NCBI RefSeq assembly: GCF_036711975.1
Contig: NC_091976.1
Span: 10,602,001 to 10,666,000, forward strand
Length of the DNA: 64,000 bases
Direction: 5' to 3'
Source: Onthophagus taurus
Taxonomy: Eukaryota > Arthropoda > Insecta > Coleoptera > Scarabaeidae
In this document: in pieces, positions 44,702 through 56,230 of the stretch
How the letters are laid out: each line of letters begins with the position of its first letter
Position numbering within the stretch: position 1 is the stretch's first letter
Program-made: the position numbers and the translations under genes
Notes under the pieces: generated by a model
Told to the model about the DNA's origin: nothing
The model's database searches: none
Seen by the model: only the letters and a program-made list of their open reading frames with translations

Positions 44702-44778
44702 ATCCCCAATCCTAAGATGAACAGGAATACATAATAATAAATTATTTAGTCAAACAAATCTACTCTAACCTAAGTCAT

Positions 44779-45980
44779 TTATTTATATAGAACAAAATCG
44801 CTAAACCTATCCGGTTTTTTCCTAATTCTTTTTGTCATTGTGTCGTTTAACTGACTTACTGATTCTTCAAGTGAAGTAGTTTCTACATTGGGTGCATCTT
44901 CTTCAATTATCTCGTGTGATACCTCTTTTTCTATTGTTCTATTCGTAGTTTCATTTGGCATGTCTTTGCTGCCATTTTCCAAAACGTAACTTGCTACAAA
45001 CTTCGAATCATAATCTTTATTCTTATTTCTATACTTGTTATCATGTCTAGGTCTTATATATATTTGATTTCTAATTAGATTACTATCATTTTCCCTTTTT
45101 ATAAGGTATGTTCTGTCTCTAATTTTCTTTACAATTACACCCTTTTTCCATAAATCCTTTGGTCTTTCTTGGTACCATACAGGCTCATTATTAAATAAGT
45201 TATTATAAGTTTTTACTGTTCTTCCATTACAATACCCTTCTTAAATCTTTTGTTTACTTTCCATTTTTATATGCAATTTATTTTTATTAATTAATGACGG
45301 TTTTAAATTACCTTCTTTAAATATTAAAGTGTCTCTTAAATATCTGGACATAAGAATTTGCGCAGGCGAATATATTCCATATACAGAAGTGTTGCGTAAA
45401 CTTAGTAACGCTTCTTTATTTTGGAGAAATTTTTTTATCATTTTCTTTATAGTCTGAATGCGTCGTTCTACAAGACCATTCGACTGTTGGTGATATGGTG
45501 ATGATGTAACACCAATGAAGTTCCATTCTTTAGCAAACTGCTTGAACTCATAACTAGTAAACTGTCTTCCACTGTCTGACATAACGATTTTTGGTATGCC
45601 ATGCCTGGCAAAAATTGATTTTAATTTATTTATTATATTTTTAGTTGCTAAATTATTATTTAAATTATAGATTTCCGGATATTTGGAGTAATAATCAACT
45701 ATAATTAGATAATGTTTGCAGATGCACCTGTATCTACCTTAAACTGTACACAATAATTAGAATCTTTTTCAATAATTAATTCTACTGAACACTGTTTATA
45801 TTTATATGAGTTTTTGACATGATTTATATTTAAAGCATTTTCGCTACCAATACTTAATGAGTTAACTGATTTTGATTTTAAAATAACAAAAGTTTGCATA
45901 ATGATTTAATTTTTTACAATTTGAGCATGTTTTTCCAAATGCAGGACATTTATTTGCCTTATGACTATTACCGCCATCTT
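44779..45980 (-). pseudogene. Gypsy zinc knuckle-protease joined directly to integrase
   Basis: On the minus strand: CPAFGKTCSNCKKLNHYANF (zinc knuckle, about 45960-45900), then the protease active site FKVDTGASANII (about 45740-45705). Within a few bases this becomes LIIVDYYSKYPEIY, the start of the integrase core. Integrase continues through VMSDSGRQFTSYEFKQFA and YHQQSNGLVERRIQTIK, and the frame at 44982-44779 is the acidic tail ending TKRIRKKPDRFSDFV. The junction near 45700-45712 has lost about 2 kb of RT/RNase H, probably by template switching or microhomology (inference). Confidence 0.82.
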
Positions 45981-46090
45981 TTACAGTTTTCTACAATTTT
46001 ACCAGCTCTACCTGATTCCTTTGAAGTTTCCTTACTTCTACGGTTATGATAAATACCTCTACTCCTATAATCTCTTTTGTCGCAGCGCCA

Positions 46091-46128
46091 TGTTATATTG
46101 TGATCTCTTGTGTTTGAGGTTTGGGTGT
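46091..46128 (-). repeat. 5' LTR remnant
   Basis: TGTTATATTGTGATCTC onward matches the 3' LTR edge for about 38 bases and is then cut off by unrelated gag sequence. Confidence 0.65.
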
Positions 46129-46139
46129 CATACACACAT

Positions 46140-46800
46140 TTGCAAAATGATTTTTAATGCCAAAATCTTTACATATTTTTCCCAAGGCGGGGCAGTTGTT
46201 TATTTTGTGATTATAAGTGCATCTGCTACAGTTTTGTATATACTTATCTGATTTATATTTCTTGGCTCTTTCATATGAATTTGTATCTTGTTTCTCTTTT
46301 CGATCGTGTTTATCCTTTTCACTGTTGTTCTGTCTTCTTACAGTGTCGATTGTTGATCCTTCTGTTCACTATGAACGATGTTGTTGCATGTTCCTTAACT
46401 GCTATTTCGATGTCTTCGTTATGACACAACACTCAATGGCTTTTTCCAATGTTAACTTGTCAATTTACAGTAACTTCGCTCTTGTGGCTTAATCATTTAT
46501 TCCTATTATTAACGTAGTTAATGTTAATTCCGTTGTCAGGTTACCATTTCCTATTTGACATTGTTGCCCTTGACCTTTAATTCGCCTTATAAATTGTTCC
46601 ATGGATAAATTTTCTTGTCTAGCCATGAAAAATATATACCTCTCGTAGGTCATGTTCTTTCTGGCTACGAAGTATTCTTCAAATTTCTTTTTTAATATGT
46701 CAATTTTGTCTTTTGTTCAGCTTTTAAATCGAATGTGTTGTATATTTTAATACAATCGTTCCCGTATTTGCTAATAAGACTGTTATTTGTATTTAGCTTC
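46140..46800 (-). pseudogene. Gypsy gag relic with zinc knuckle
   Basis: The minus strand reads KFEEYFVARKNMTYERYIFF, then QENLSMEQFIRRIKGQG and LTLEKAIECC (about 46690-46430), a typical Ty3/gypsy capsid order, then a zinc-knuckle block NNCPALGKICKDFGIKNHF (about 46205-46150). Several stops. It belongs to a different gypsy copy from the one next to it. Confidence 0.75.
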
Positions 46801-46969
46801 TTTATTAACTAAGGAAGCTAACTAAGGGAAATATTAACTAAGGGAGCGGAAGAAAACTTCGAGTTACGGAGAATCCGAGTTAGAGAAAAATTAGTAGAAT
46901 TTCAGCTCTAAAGAAAAAAATTAGAAATGTACTTTTCTAATATGTATATTTAAAACAGACCTTAATACT
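46801..46969. repeat. Left remnant of a pogo/Tigger-type element
   Basis: Contains TTCGAGTTACGGAGA and CCGAGTTAGAGAAA, the same word family as the right remnant at 52845-53430. The two remnants are separated by the hAT insertion with its exact 8-bp duplication. Confidence 0.55.
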
Positions 46970-47242
46970 ATTGTAAGCAGGGGCGAGTCTGTGAATTTGT
47001 GAGGTGTCGGAGTCGTCTTTAATCAATTTAGGAATGTGGAGTCGGAGTCGACTATAATTAATTCGACTCCGAGCTCGACTTCTTAACTTAAATAAATAGA
47101 GAAGATATAAAAACACAAATAAAAGAAATGATACAAACATAATTACACACGACTAAATTCTAATTGATACACAATATTTATTAAATGTAATGTTTTTATA
47201 AAATATTTGTAAACACAAAATAAAATAAATATTAATTATAAA

Positions 47243-48016
47243 TTACTGAACGTTAGTTCGTAAAAATAGCATAGCTTCTAAAATGTCATCTTTGAGTGAT
47301 GCTCTCAGATCAGATTTTATTATTTTCAATGCGGAAAATAACCGTTCCACACTGACTTGCGTTGGTGGCAAAGTGGTTACAGCCCATGCACTATTTTGAA
47401 GTATTTTGGGATATTTTGCAATAGCTTCTTTTACAGTTAATTTACTATATCTGTTAAATCTCTCTACCAATGTTAATGCATTTTCAAAATTTTGTTTGAA
47501 TAATGCAACATTATTATCGGATAAATCTGATTTTAAATGAGGTTCACTTCTTTTATTTTCTTCGTCGTCTAAAAATTGTTCAAAATCATTTGTATTTTCA
47601 AGAATTTCAATAATGCTCTGATTTTGTTTTGTTTCTGTAATAGTTTGAGACTCACATAACCCAGCAACTTTCTTATCTTCTAAGTTTTTATTAAACATTC
47701 TTAATCCAACTGTATAAAAAGATTTTCTACCTCTTATCATCTGTTCCTCTGAAAGTAATATTCGATACATAGGATCAATGTATATTGCTGCCAGAAGAAT
47801 ATCGTTATCTAACAGGAGACTTTCTCTGCGAATCATAGAACTTCTAATCCCTTCTGCTATCGGTCCTTCAATTTTAGAAAGATTAAAAATTAAATTTTTC
47901 CACTCCTTTAAAAATACACCTGGAGTTAAATCTGCCGATTGCAATTGTACGGTTACAATGTGGGGTTGGCGTAATAATGTTTCCAATTCCATAATTTGGA
48001 TCCACATATCTTCGGT
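47243..48016 (-). pseudogene. hAT transposase C-terminal part
   Basis: An open frame of 254 codons ends with the dimerisation domain: LPPTQVSVERLFSALKIIKS and LRASLKDDILEAMLFLRTN. An earlier block, LLAAIYIDPMYRILLSEEQ, is typical of hAT proteins of the BED-finger kind. The apparent start is only where gypsy sequence joins at about 48017; the DNA-binding and first catalytic regions are gone. The retained frame is free of stops. Confidence 0.85.
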
Positions 48017-48577
48017 CTACACAATGTCAGGATGAACCAAATCCGATATGAAATTTTTAATTCTTTGTTTTTTATATAAACAGGTTCGTTCATTGAATAT
48101 AGTCTAACATTTCTAGTGTATTCAAAATCTGGTTTTACTCTAACAGAGTGCTGATCATTAGGTTTTAATAAGTCAAAACGAGTTCGAGGTTTTAATTTAA
48201 ATACATGCTCTGCTGGACTTACTCCTGTTACTGATGAAGGTGTATTTCTATATGTAAACAAATAGTTTAACAATTTAGACAAAATCATTATTTTTGTTAT
48301 TTCCCTTTCTCTTTCAAAATGTAACGCTCTCTCTAAACCTTTTTTAATAGTTTGTACAGCTCGTTCCGCTATTCCATTACTCTGTGGATGGTACGGTGGG
48401 GATTTAACAGGTTTGATTCCATTTATTTGACAAAACTTTGTAAACCCTTCTGAGTTAAAAGGTGGACCATTATCAGAAACTAATTCTACCGGAATACCAA
48501 AAATTGAAAAAAAACTCCTTTAATTTTATAATAAGTTGCCTGGCACTAGTTCCTCCGTCCATAAGTTTGACTTCTAT
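47953..48577 (-). pseudogene. Gypsy integrase, C-terminal part
   Basis: Continues the pol relic in shifted frames: SDNGPPFNSEGFTKFC (about 48480-48435) and SPPYHPQSNGIAERAVQTIK (about 48400-48345), the DDE integrase second and third acidic positions. Then NYLFTYRNTPSSVTGVSPAEH and a tail that stops at the hAT junction. Confidence 0.8.
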
Positions 48578-50584
48578 CTATTTTGATTTATTATCAACTA
48601 TTATCAAAAAAGTGTATGAATATTTATGAAAAAAATATATATTGACTCTTTGAAAGTTGTTCGTGGTTTTTGGCCATGGTATCAAGCATCCCGTACAAAA
48701 ATTTTGCGTTTCTTCACAAACAGTACAAGTACTTATATGATTTTCTACGTCATTGTTCATATTAGGCCACCAACAATACCCTCGTATTAACATTTTTGAT
48801 CTCACAATTCCCAAATGCTGTTCATGAAATAGATTTAGAATATCTCTCTGTAAATTTTTTGGTATGATCGTTTTGTTTCCTACCAATAAACAATTTTTCT
48901 CAACGGACATCTCATGTTTTCTTTTAAAATATGGTTTTAAATTTTCATCGGTTATAGAGTCTGGCCATCCTGATAAAGTATAATCTATTGCTTTAAGAAG
49001 TATTGGATCTCTTTTTGTAGCTTTCGCAATATCTGCCGCTTCTATTGGTATATTATCTACTAAACTAAAAGAATATATAGATTCTGGAATTTCCTTTATA
49101 CTTGTTATTGGATTACGTGACAAACCATCATCATTTGATATAGATGATCCTTTTTTGTATTGAATATTATAATTATAAGCTGACAATGTTACTGCCCAAC
49201 GTGTTATTCTGGCTGATGCTGTTGCTGGAATACCCTTATTATTGCCAAATATAAATTCTAAAGGTTTGTGATCCGTTATTAGTGTAAAACTTCTTCCATA
49301 AATGTACTTATGAAATTTCTTCAAGGCAAAAATGATTGCTAAAGCCTCTCGTTCTAAATTACTGTAGCGTTGTTCTGCTGGAGATAATGTACATGATTGA
49401 AATAGAATTGGTTTATCCTCCCCTTTTACTTTGTGAATGAGAACCGCTCCAAGTCCGTATCCACTAGCATCACACGTTACATAAATTGGTAAGTTTGGGT
49501 TAAAATACGTCAAAACATTATTTGATAGTAATAATTTTTTACTTTTTTGAAATGCACTTTCGTGTTTTTCTGTCCATTTAAATTGAACTTCAATTTTACA
49601 AAGGTCATACAACACTTTTAACTCTGTTGATAACATTGGAATAAACTTTCTATAGTAATTTAATAATCCCAAAAAAGATTTCAATTGTGTCAAATTTGTT
49701 GGCGAAGGTGCGTCCTCAATTGCCTTTGTTTTTTCCTTTGTTGGATGGACACCTTCTCGATCAATCAAATGACCCAAAAACTCAACCTGGTTTTCATAAA
49801 ATTTACATTTAGATGGATTCACTTTCACGTGATATTCACTCAAACGACTTACAACTGTTAGTACATTTCCGTGACACTCCTCCAAATCAGCTCCATAAAC
49901 TAGTATATCATCTAAGTAACATTTAGTTTTATTAATATTTATCAAAATTGCCTCCATAATAGTTTGAAAAATACCTGGTGCTGAGCTAACGCCTTAGGTT
50001 AATCTGTTAAATCTAAATAATCCCTTATGGGTGTTTATTGTAAATAACTCTTTTGATCTTTCACCAATTTCTAACTGCTGGTAAGCGCCTTTTAAATCAA
50101 TTACCGTAAAAACCTTGTTTCCACTCAGGCTAGAAAATATATCTTCAGGTTTAGGCAAAACACAATGATCACATTCAATATACTTATTGATTGTTTTTTT
50201 AAAATCTACACAAATACGCGGATTTATAGAATTTTTCTTTGGAACTGCTATTATAGGACTTGCCCATGAACTTCTATTTACTTTCGTTAGTATGCCCTGT
50301 TGAACCATTTTCTCTAGTTCGTTTTCTACTCTTTCTTTTAGTGCATAAGGCATATCATAAGCTCTGTGAAAAATAGGATTGAAATTCTCTTTAAGAGCAA
50401 TTTCTGCTTTAAAGTCTTTAATTGCACTTTTTGAGTTTTCATCAAATACTTCTGGAAATTTATTTTTTATTTCAATAATATACTGACTGCGCAATGAATC
50501 AGATTCACACTCATTTCGTTTAATGTGATTTAGAATATTTTTCCAAGTAGGGTTAAACACATTTAACCAATTTCGACCTAGCAA
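48578..50584 (-). pseudogene. Gypsy pol: RT-RNase H-integrase, one in-frame stop
   Basis: A single frame broken only by a TAA at 49994-49992, in the position of the RT 'LPFG' motif. Before it: the conserved SPIIAVPKK, RICVDFKKTINKY and VFTVIDLKGAYQQLEI (motif A). After it: the catalytic YLDDILVYG (about 49920-49895), NLTQLKSFLGLLNYYRKFIP, the RNase H block VTCDASGYGLGAVL and ITDHKPL, and the integrase zinc-binding H-H-C-C with ISTCTVCEE. The closest look is to gypsy elements of the K02A2.6-like insect group. Confidence 0.88.
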
Positions 50585-50622
50585 TGGTGTAAATTTATTT
50601 TTACTTTCTAATACTATGAGTT

Positions 50623-51714
50623 CTAAGTTAAAATTTTTGTTATTAAATCTGACATGACATTTAGTTTACCACTGATAGACACACTATCACCTGTTACGAC
50701 ACGTAATTTGAAAAAGACTAATTTTAATGAAATCTTACTAAATAGTTCCTTATAATCTAATACATGTATAACTGAATAACATGCACCCGAATCTACTTCC
50801 ATTTTTACATATTTATTTTCTATCTTTACTAATACTCTAAGACTTTCATTACTTTTATTTTGTAAATTATTTATCTCACCCACTATGTCTATTTTCTCTA
50901 ACTTCCCTATCTCTACATTATCATCTTGAGAATCTTCTTCTACTTCTTGCTCTTCATTTTCTTTGATGTTATAGACTTTATTTTTGCACATTGGAGACCT
51001 TGCAGTGTGTCCCGCTTGTTGGCATGAATAACATTTCCATCCTATTGCTGGACACTTGCTGTTATCTTGGTGGACACGCAGACATCGTTTGCACTTCGGT
51101 TTCTTCTCCGGTTGTTTATGCTCATTTTTTTTATTAACAAACTTTGAATCCTTCCATCCTTTTTTTGGCTGTATTTTATTTATTGTTTCAGCTCCCATGA
51201 CTCTCATTTGTCCTTGTGCTGACTCCATGCTGACAGCAAATTGAAAAGCTTTATCGAATGTCAAATTCTCTTCCGTTAGTAACTTCCGTTTAATATTTTC
51301 AGATCGTAGACCGCAGACAAAACGATCTCTCAATGCTTCTTCCAAAAATCCTCCGAAAGAGCAATGTTTTGCAAAATTTTTCAATTTAACACAAAATGAC
51401 CTTACATCTTCTTCACAAGATTGCGATGCGGAATAAAATTTATATCTTTCGGCTATAACTAACCTTTTTGGATTATAGTGTGTAATTAAAACTTCTTTTA
51501 AGTCTTTATACACCTTTGTGTTTGGTAAATCTAGTGCGAGAAGGTCTTTTAAGACACCATATGCCTCCCCTCCAATTAAAGTTAAAAAAAGTGGAACTTT
51601 CTTGTCAACAATGTTATTACTTATTACACTCAAACAATTGTTATATACGTTCGATATACGAGGTAATATCAGACAATTTTGGGTTAAAATGCTCTATAGA
51701 CCCAATCAAAGCCA
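50623..51714 (-). pseudogene. Gypsy gag-protease
   Basis: Starts at MALIGSIEHFNPKLSDITSY (51714), meets a stop near 51655, then is open from 51633. Capsid region with GGEAYGVLKDLL and CEEDVRSFCVKLKNFAKHC; zinc knuckles CKRCLRVHQDNSKCPAIGWK and CYSCQQAGHTA; an acidic linker; and the protease active site MEVDSGACYSVI (about 50800-50765). It overlaps the pol frame region by a frame change, as is usual for such elements. Confidence 0.85.
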
Positions 51715-51865
51715 TGCTTCTATTTTAGGTTAGATTTCCCAACGTAGGTACGTGACAATGTGACTCGTCGCCAATTTGTTTATATTCTTGTAACACAACA
51801 CTGGATATTTAATAATAATAATTGGCCTTTGGACATACATGCTGTACAAAAAAGTATTTTTAATA

Positions 51866-51998
51866 TAGGGTGTTTCAAAACATGTGTCGGAAAATAAAGG
51901 TGGGATTTCTTGCCTAATTGTAAGAAAAAAAGTTCCCATTAAACATGGTTTCACAAACGCACCCTTTCCGAGATACATGTTTTGAAAGACCTTGTATA
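51866..51998. mobile_element. Short mariner-type MITE
   Basis: The left end has GGGTGTTTCAAAACATGT and the right end the mirrored ACATGTTTTGAAAGACC; about 130 bp, TA at the edges. It lies upstream of the gypsy primer-binding site. Confidence 0.65.
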
Positions 51999-52836
51999 TT
52001 TACTTTTTATAATTTTGAAAATTTTTATTGTTATTATTTACCATTCAGAAAAGTAAGGAAAAATTAACAATGAAGATAAATACTTGAAACATAATCATTG
52101 CTATGCTAAATAAATAAACTAAATAAAAACAACCTTTTTATGTAAAATTTAATGCTTTTTCAGATGCATAACTTCCACAGACCCTAATTCAGTTTACAAA
52201 AAAAAGTACCACCCTTTACAATCAACAAACGATAAATTTAAACAAATACTTTCTTGAATAACCTGTATCTCCTAAATTAGCGACATTGGTATAAAAGTAT
52301 CAAGTATATTGGTTAAATCGTAATAACATAAAGAATTCACTGTGTCTCTTTATTAGCAAACTTCTGCGTATCGTATAATAAATAATAATGAATAAAATAG
52401 TCAATATTAAATACTCACATAGTTAATATTAGAGGAATAGATTAGATTGGTATCGACAACCAATTAATATGATTAATATGATAACCAATTAATCAGGTAA
52501 TGGTATTTGAAGAAGTTCGAAAGTTGTTAACGGATGCCAAAGAGAGTTCGTTGTTTTTTATAGGTTAGAATCGGTTAGATGAAGTTTTTTTTTAATCCAA
52601 CAGAGCCGTGGTTCCCCGGAACTGTATTATCGAGTCGTTAGTAAATATACGTTCAATGTACCGAATTTTGAATTTTTCCGTTAAATAAAAAATTCAGTAA
52701 GTCGGAGTCGAATTAACAAGAAATCGGAGTCATATTAAAACAAAAAAAATCAGGAGTCGGAATCGAAGCAAAAAAAAATTAGGAGTCGGATGCGGAGTCG
52801 GAGTCGCTGTATTTTTGCGACGACTCCACACCCCTG
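51999..52836. other. hAT right interior, no gene recognised
   Basis: AT-rich, with worn mariner-type end sequence near 52250, then the GGAGTCGGAGTCG subterminal repeats of the hAT. Confidence 0.4.
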
Positions 52837-52849
52837 ATTGTAAGTAGAA

Positions 52850-53200
52850 AATTAATCAAGTTTTTTGAGTAATCCGTAATTTTCTTTTGGCTTAAAGTGG
52901 ACAACCGGTCATTGTCTAAGAAATCTTGTATTAAATGTAAAGAATTATGAATATTATATGAAACACATTCTCTTTTGATAATAAAAGGTTTCTTTTAAAG
53001 GTTTAAAGGTTTCAAGCTTTCTAAGAGAGGAATAAGCTTCATCAAGTGTAGGCACAGCGATAAGTATTTCATTTTCAAGATTATCATCAACCTCATCTGA
53101 TTCTGAATCTATAAGAACATTAGGTTTGTTTTGCTTCAAGAGTCTGTAGTTTCTGCGCCAGAGTTTATGTGGTTTGATTCTGTAGTTAAAATTACTTACA
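52850..53200 (-). pseudogene. Pogo/Tigger (Jerky-like) transposase C-terminal tail
   Basis: The minus strand reads VDDNLENEILIAVPTLDEAY and SLRKLETF, then DNDRLSTLSQKKITDYSK, which fits the C-terminal tail of Tigger/Jerky-type DDE_1 transposases. The element's end on the right reads CAGTGAAATTTCCCTAACTC in reverse complement (about 53412-53431), followed by TA. Confidence 0.5.
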
Positions 53201-53439
53201 GAGCTGATTCGAATATTTTATTCTTTAGTAAATTCGACTTATAGAAGTAAGAGTTGAAGAAATTCCATAGTAGTTCAGTTCGAGTTACAGAGAAATTCGA
53301 GTTAGGGAAATTTGACTTAAAGAGATAAAAACACATTTGAAACCTACTCAAACGCTTGAAATTACGAAAATTATGCGACTTAGAGGATAATTCAAGATAT
53401 AGAAGTTCGAGTTAGGGAAATTTCACTGTATGTTCGCTT
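53201..53439. repeat. Right end of the pogo/Tigger-type remnant
   Basis: Several TTCGAGTTAGRGAAATT words in direct order, ending in AAATTTCACTG followed by TA. Confidence 0.55.
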
Positions 53440-54944
53440 ACCAGTAACAACCATTCGACTACTACTGACTACATTGTCTATTGAGTTGCCTACTTCTCTA
53501 TCTATTACAAATTATAATTAGACATAAATTGTGGTCCATTGTCGGATACCAATTTTTCCGGTATACCATGACTTGCAATTATAGTTCTTAGTTGATCCAA
53601 TACAGCTTCTATAGTAGTTATTGATAAATATCAGATTTCAATCCATTTTGAATATGAATCTATTAATACAAAAAAATCTTATTATCTCTAACTGCAAAAT
53701 CTACATGTACTCGTTCAAATATTCTGTTAGCGCAAGGTTAGGCGTTAATTAGCCTTGCGCTAACAGAATATCATTCGTTTGTAGTCATTGGTTCTGTTTT
53801 AGCATTTGCGGATTTCTGACAAACTTCACAATGTTTTATTAAATCTTCCAAATCATCTTGCTAGCATTTTACTTCTAACAATACGTGGATGTTGTTCATG
53901 TAACAGATTCAAAATCTCAGACCTTAGTATTTTAGGTATAACAACTCTTCTTCCCCATAATACACAATCTTTCTCTATTGTCAACTCATTTCTTCTTGTA
54001 AAATATGCTTCTAATAATTGATTGTTTATTTTAGTTATTGCTGGCCAACCTGTTAAAATATATTCTTTTATTATTGATAGAATATTATCATTTCGCTATA
54101 ATTTCGGCTGAAATTGGTATATCATTCATTGTTGAAAAATAATTTAACTCTGCTCTAGATTTTTCTTCTCTCTCTTTCAATGGTAATCTGGATAACAAAT
54201 CGACATGTGATATTCTCTTTCCACATTTGTATTTTGTAGAATAATCATATGTTGCCAAAATTAACGCTCAATGTTGAAGCAACAAGTGTTGGTATACTTT
54301 TATTAGAATTAAATATTGTTTGTAAAGGTTTATGATCTGAATAAATTACAAACTTTCTTCTATGTAAAAACAAATGAAATCTCTTTATTTCAAATATAAT
54401 CGCTCTGCCTGATTCAGTATTCTTTAAGCAAAATATATAGGTCTTTCACATCCATCTACCTCGTGCGCAAGAACTCTGTTATTGCATCACCTGTTAAAAT
54501 AAGTGCCTTTTCTGAGTCATAATATGTTAAAATATAGTCTTACAATAATATAGTTTACATTTTTCAAAACTTCTTGGGCATTCTGTTGTCCATTAAAAAA
54601 AGTTATTCTTCTTTATAGGTTATATAACGGCCTTAAAATATTGGCTAGACCTGATATAAATTTTCCATAAAAATTCATTAATCCAATAAAAGATCCTAAT
54701 GTGGTTAAATCTGTTGGTGTTGGATTAATGCATCTTCTTCTAAAAATTCACACATCTTCGCATTTACCTTTAATTCCATTACGATACTATCAAACCCTTG
54801 ACCTTCTTTTTTAATTGTATTCATGAACAAAAATCTCTCGTACACAACGTTCTTCTCACATTACAATATTCTTCAAATTTTTGTACCACTTGTGCAAAAA
54901 GATTATCTTTGTCTTCCTCTTTTTCAAATTTTAATTGATTATTA
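53440..54944 (-). pseudogene. Ty3/gypsy relic: gag fused to RT tail, RNase H, integrase
   Basis: On the minus strand from 54944: capsid (LFAQVVQKFEEYCNVRR, then GFDSIVMELKVNAKMCEF, about 54900-54770), then a direct jump to the RT tail, PTDLTTLGSFIGLMNFYGKF (about 54730-54670). RNase H end ISHVDLLSRLPL (about 54200-54170); integrase zinc-binding region with LRSEILNLLHEQHPRIVRSK (about 53930-53870); integrase core FERVHVDFAV and VSDNGPQF (about 53720-53540). Protease and the RT catalytic core are deleted. The gag part continues beyond the mariner insertion at 58316. Confidence 0.78.
53719..53771. repeat. Perfect 19-bp hairpin inside the gypsy integrase relic
   Basis: ATATTCTGTTAGCGCAAGG (53719-53737) and its exact reverse complement (53753-53771) around a 15-base loop, lying between the zinc-binding domain and FERVHVDF. 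Confidence 0.88.
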
Positions 54945-55559
54945 TACAGGGTGTTTCAGGTTTTTGTAGCATGACTTTAACAGTCGATAGATCTTTTAAA
55001 ATTAACACAAAAACTTCATATAAACATAGGTCGACTAGCGGTTTGTTTTGGAGATGCAGGGTGTTCAGATTAAAATTTTAAATTGATTTTTATTTAATAT
55101 TAGACGTGTATTTCAACCTATTCTTTTCAAATTTGGTATACAGAGGTTTTTTGGCATGAGAAAGACGATTATGGAGTCCGTTTTACTATAGCCGGTAGAG
55201 AGCACTCTGTAACGTATTCTTTACGGATTAAAATAATAACTTTTCTGACAGTATACTTGTTGGCTTGTTGAATAAAAAATCTTATTCTGTGTACTTTTTA
55301 AGCAAAAAAGGGTACTTTTATCAAAATGCGCTAAAATTGATCGTTTTCTAGATAATCTGCTTTTTATTATTCGATACAGACCAATGTTTTTAGAGGATAG
55401 TTAAAGATAGTTAAAATTATGTGTGCCATGGAAACAAAGTAGGTAAATTAACAAATGTTTTAGTTTATTAATGTTTTTTAATCTAAATAATAAAAGAAAA
55501 AAATTAAAGAAAGTGTTGAAAATGTAAAAAAATTTGCTTACATAATTCTGACCGACGAA

Positions 55560-55795
55560 TTACTGATCGAGTAGTGGTATTTAAGAACGGCCTTATGGCA
55601 TTGCAACCATTCCTAATCCTATTAAATGTTCATCCCTTGTGGGAACAGGTGTCTCATACAATTTTCCTTTCAAATATGTCCATACAAAAAAGTCTAAAGC
55701 TAGATCGTGCGGCTATGCTGCTGGTCCACCACGACCACTCCGTCGCGTCGTGCAAGAAAATGGTTGTCTAGCCAAATATCTTACCATCCTATCAT
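55560..55795 (-). pseudogene. Mariner-like transposase C-terminal scrap
   Basis: The minus strand reads RRSGRGGPAA followed by DLALDFFVWTYLKGKLYETP, the 'SPDLTPLDFFLWGYLK' block of the DUF4817-type family. Only the C-terminal block remains. Confidence 0.7.
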
Positions 55796-55814
55796 GATAA
55801 GCTGCACAATCATC

Positions 55815-56097
55815 TGTGATAACCGTTGATAGTTATCTCAATAAATTGAATATTAGATGGTGATGGAATTGAAAGATTGTTTCGTTATAACGTTCTATTT
55901 ATTCATTCTTACTCTACGATTACATATACTAGACTAAAATTTTAAAACTTAATATTATTCGAATTAAACATAAACTAATTTGCAAGTTCAACATTTTTAT
56001 TGAATATCCTCAATTCATAGGTGCAATGCACCTCCGAATTGCACGCATCCATATTACATAAATTTCGCAATCACTTCCTGTCTTGTATTCCATTACA
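55815..56097 (-). repeat. 3' LTR of a gypsy fragment (283 bp)
   Basis: On the minus strand it begins TGTAATGGAATACAAG and ends GGTTATCACA. It is preceded by an A-rich purine tract (about 56120-56098). No 5' partner is present because the fragment is 5'-truncated. Confidence 0.6.
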
Positions 56098-56230
56098 TCT
56101 TCATCCTTTTTTTTTTATTATGATCCTATTAGTTTATCTTTAATCCGTTTTTCTTTATTACCTCCTTAATAACTATTGCACTTTATATTTAATTTTCACT
56201 TAAATCACTTAATTTTAATTTTATTTGTCT

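Larger units (their letters stand above)
44566..46128 (-). mobile_element. Internally deleted Ty3/gypsy element between LTR remnants
   Basis: On the minus strand: the end of a 5' LTR (46128-46091), a primer-binding-type TGGCGCTGCGAC directly after it, zinc-knuckle and protease sequence, a jump straight into integrase, a C-terminal tail, a purine-rich tract (about 44711-44702) and a 3' LTR (44701-44566). The RT and RNase H are absent. The whole unit is 1.56 kb. Confidence 0.78.
48017..51780 (-). mobile_element. Ty3/gypsy element inserted in the hAT (3' LTR missing)
   Basis: On the minus strand: a primer-binding-type TTGGCGACGAG (about 51775-51763), gag-protease (51714-50623), RT (50584 onward), RNase H, and integrase to about 48020, where it runs straight into hAT coding sequence. 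The 3' LTR is absent and the 5' LTR is not clearly bounded (it would start near 51779). Most frames are only lightly damaged. Confidence 0.8.
46978..52836 (-). mobile_element. hAT element with 8-bp TSD, containing a gypsy insertion
   Basis: The left end starts CAGGGGCGAGTCTG. The right end, in reverse complement, starts CAGGGGTGTGGAGTCG. GGAGTCGGAGTCG-type subterminal repeats occur at both sides. The 8-bp duplication ATTGTAAG flanks both ends (46970-46977, 52837-52844). The minus strand carries a C-terminal hAT transposase frame. The N-terminal half is missing and a gypsy element occupies 48.0-51.8 kb. Confidence 0.92.
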
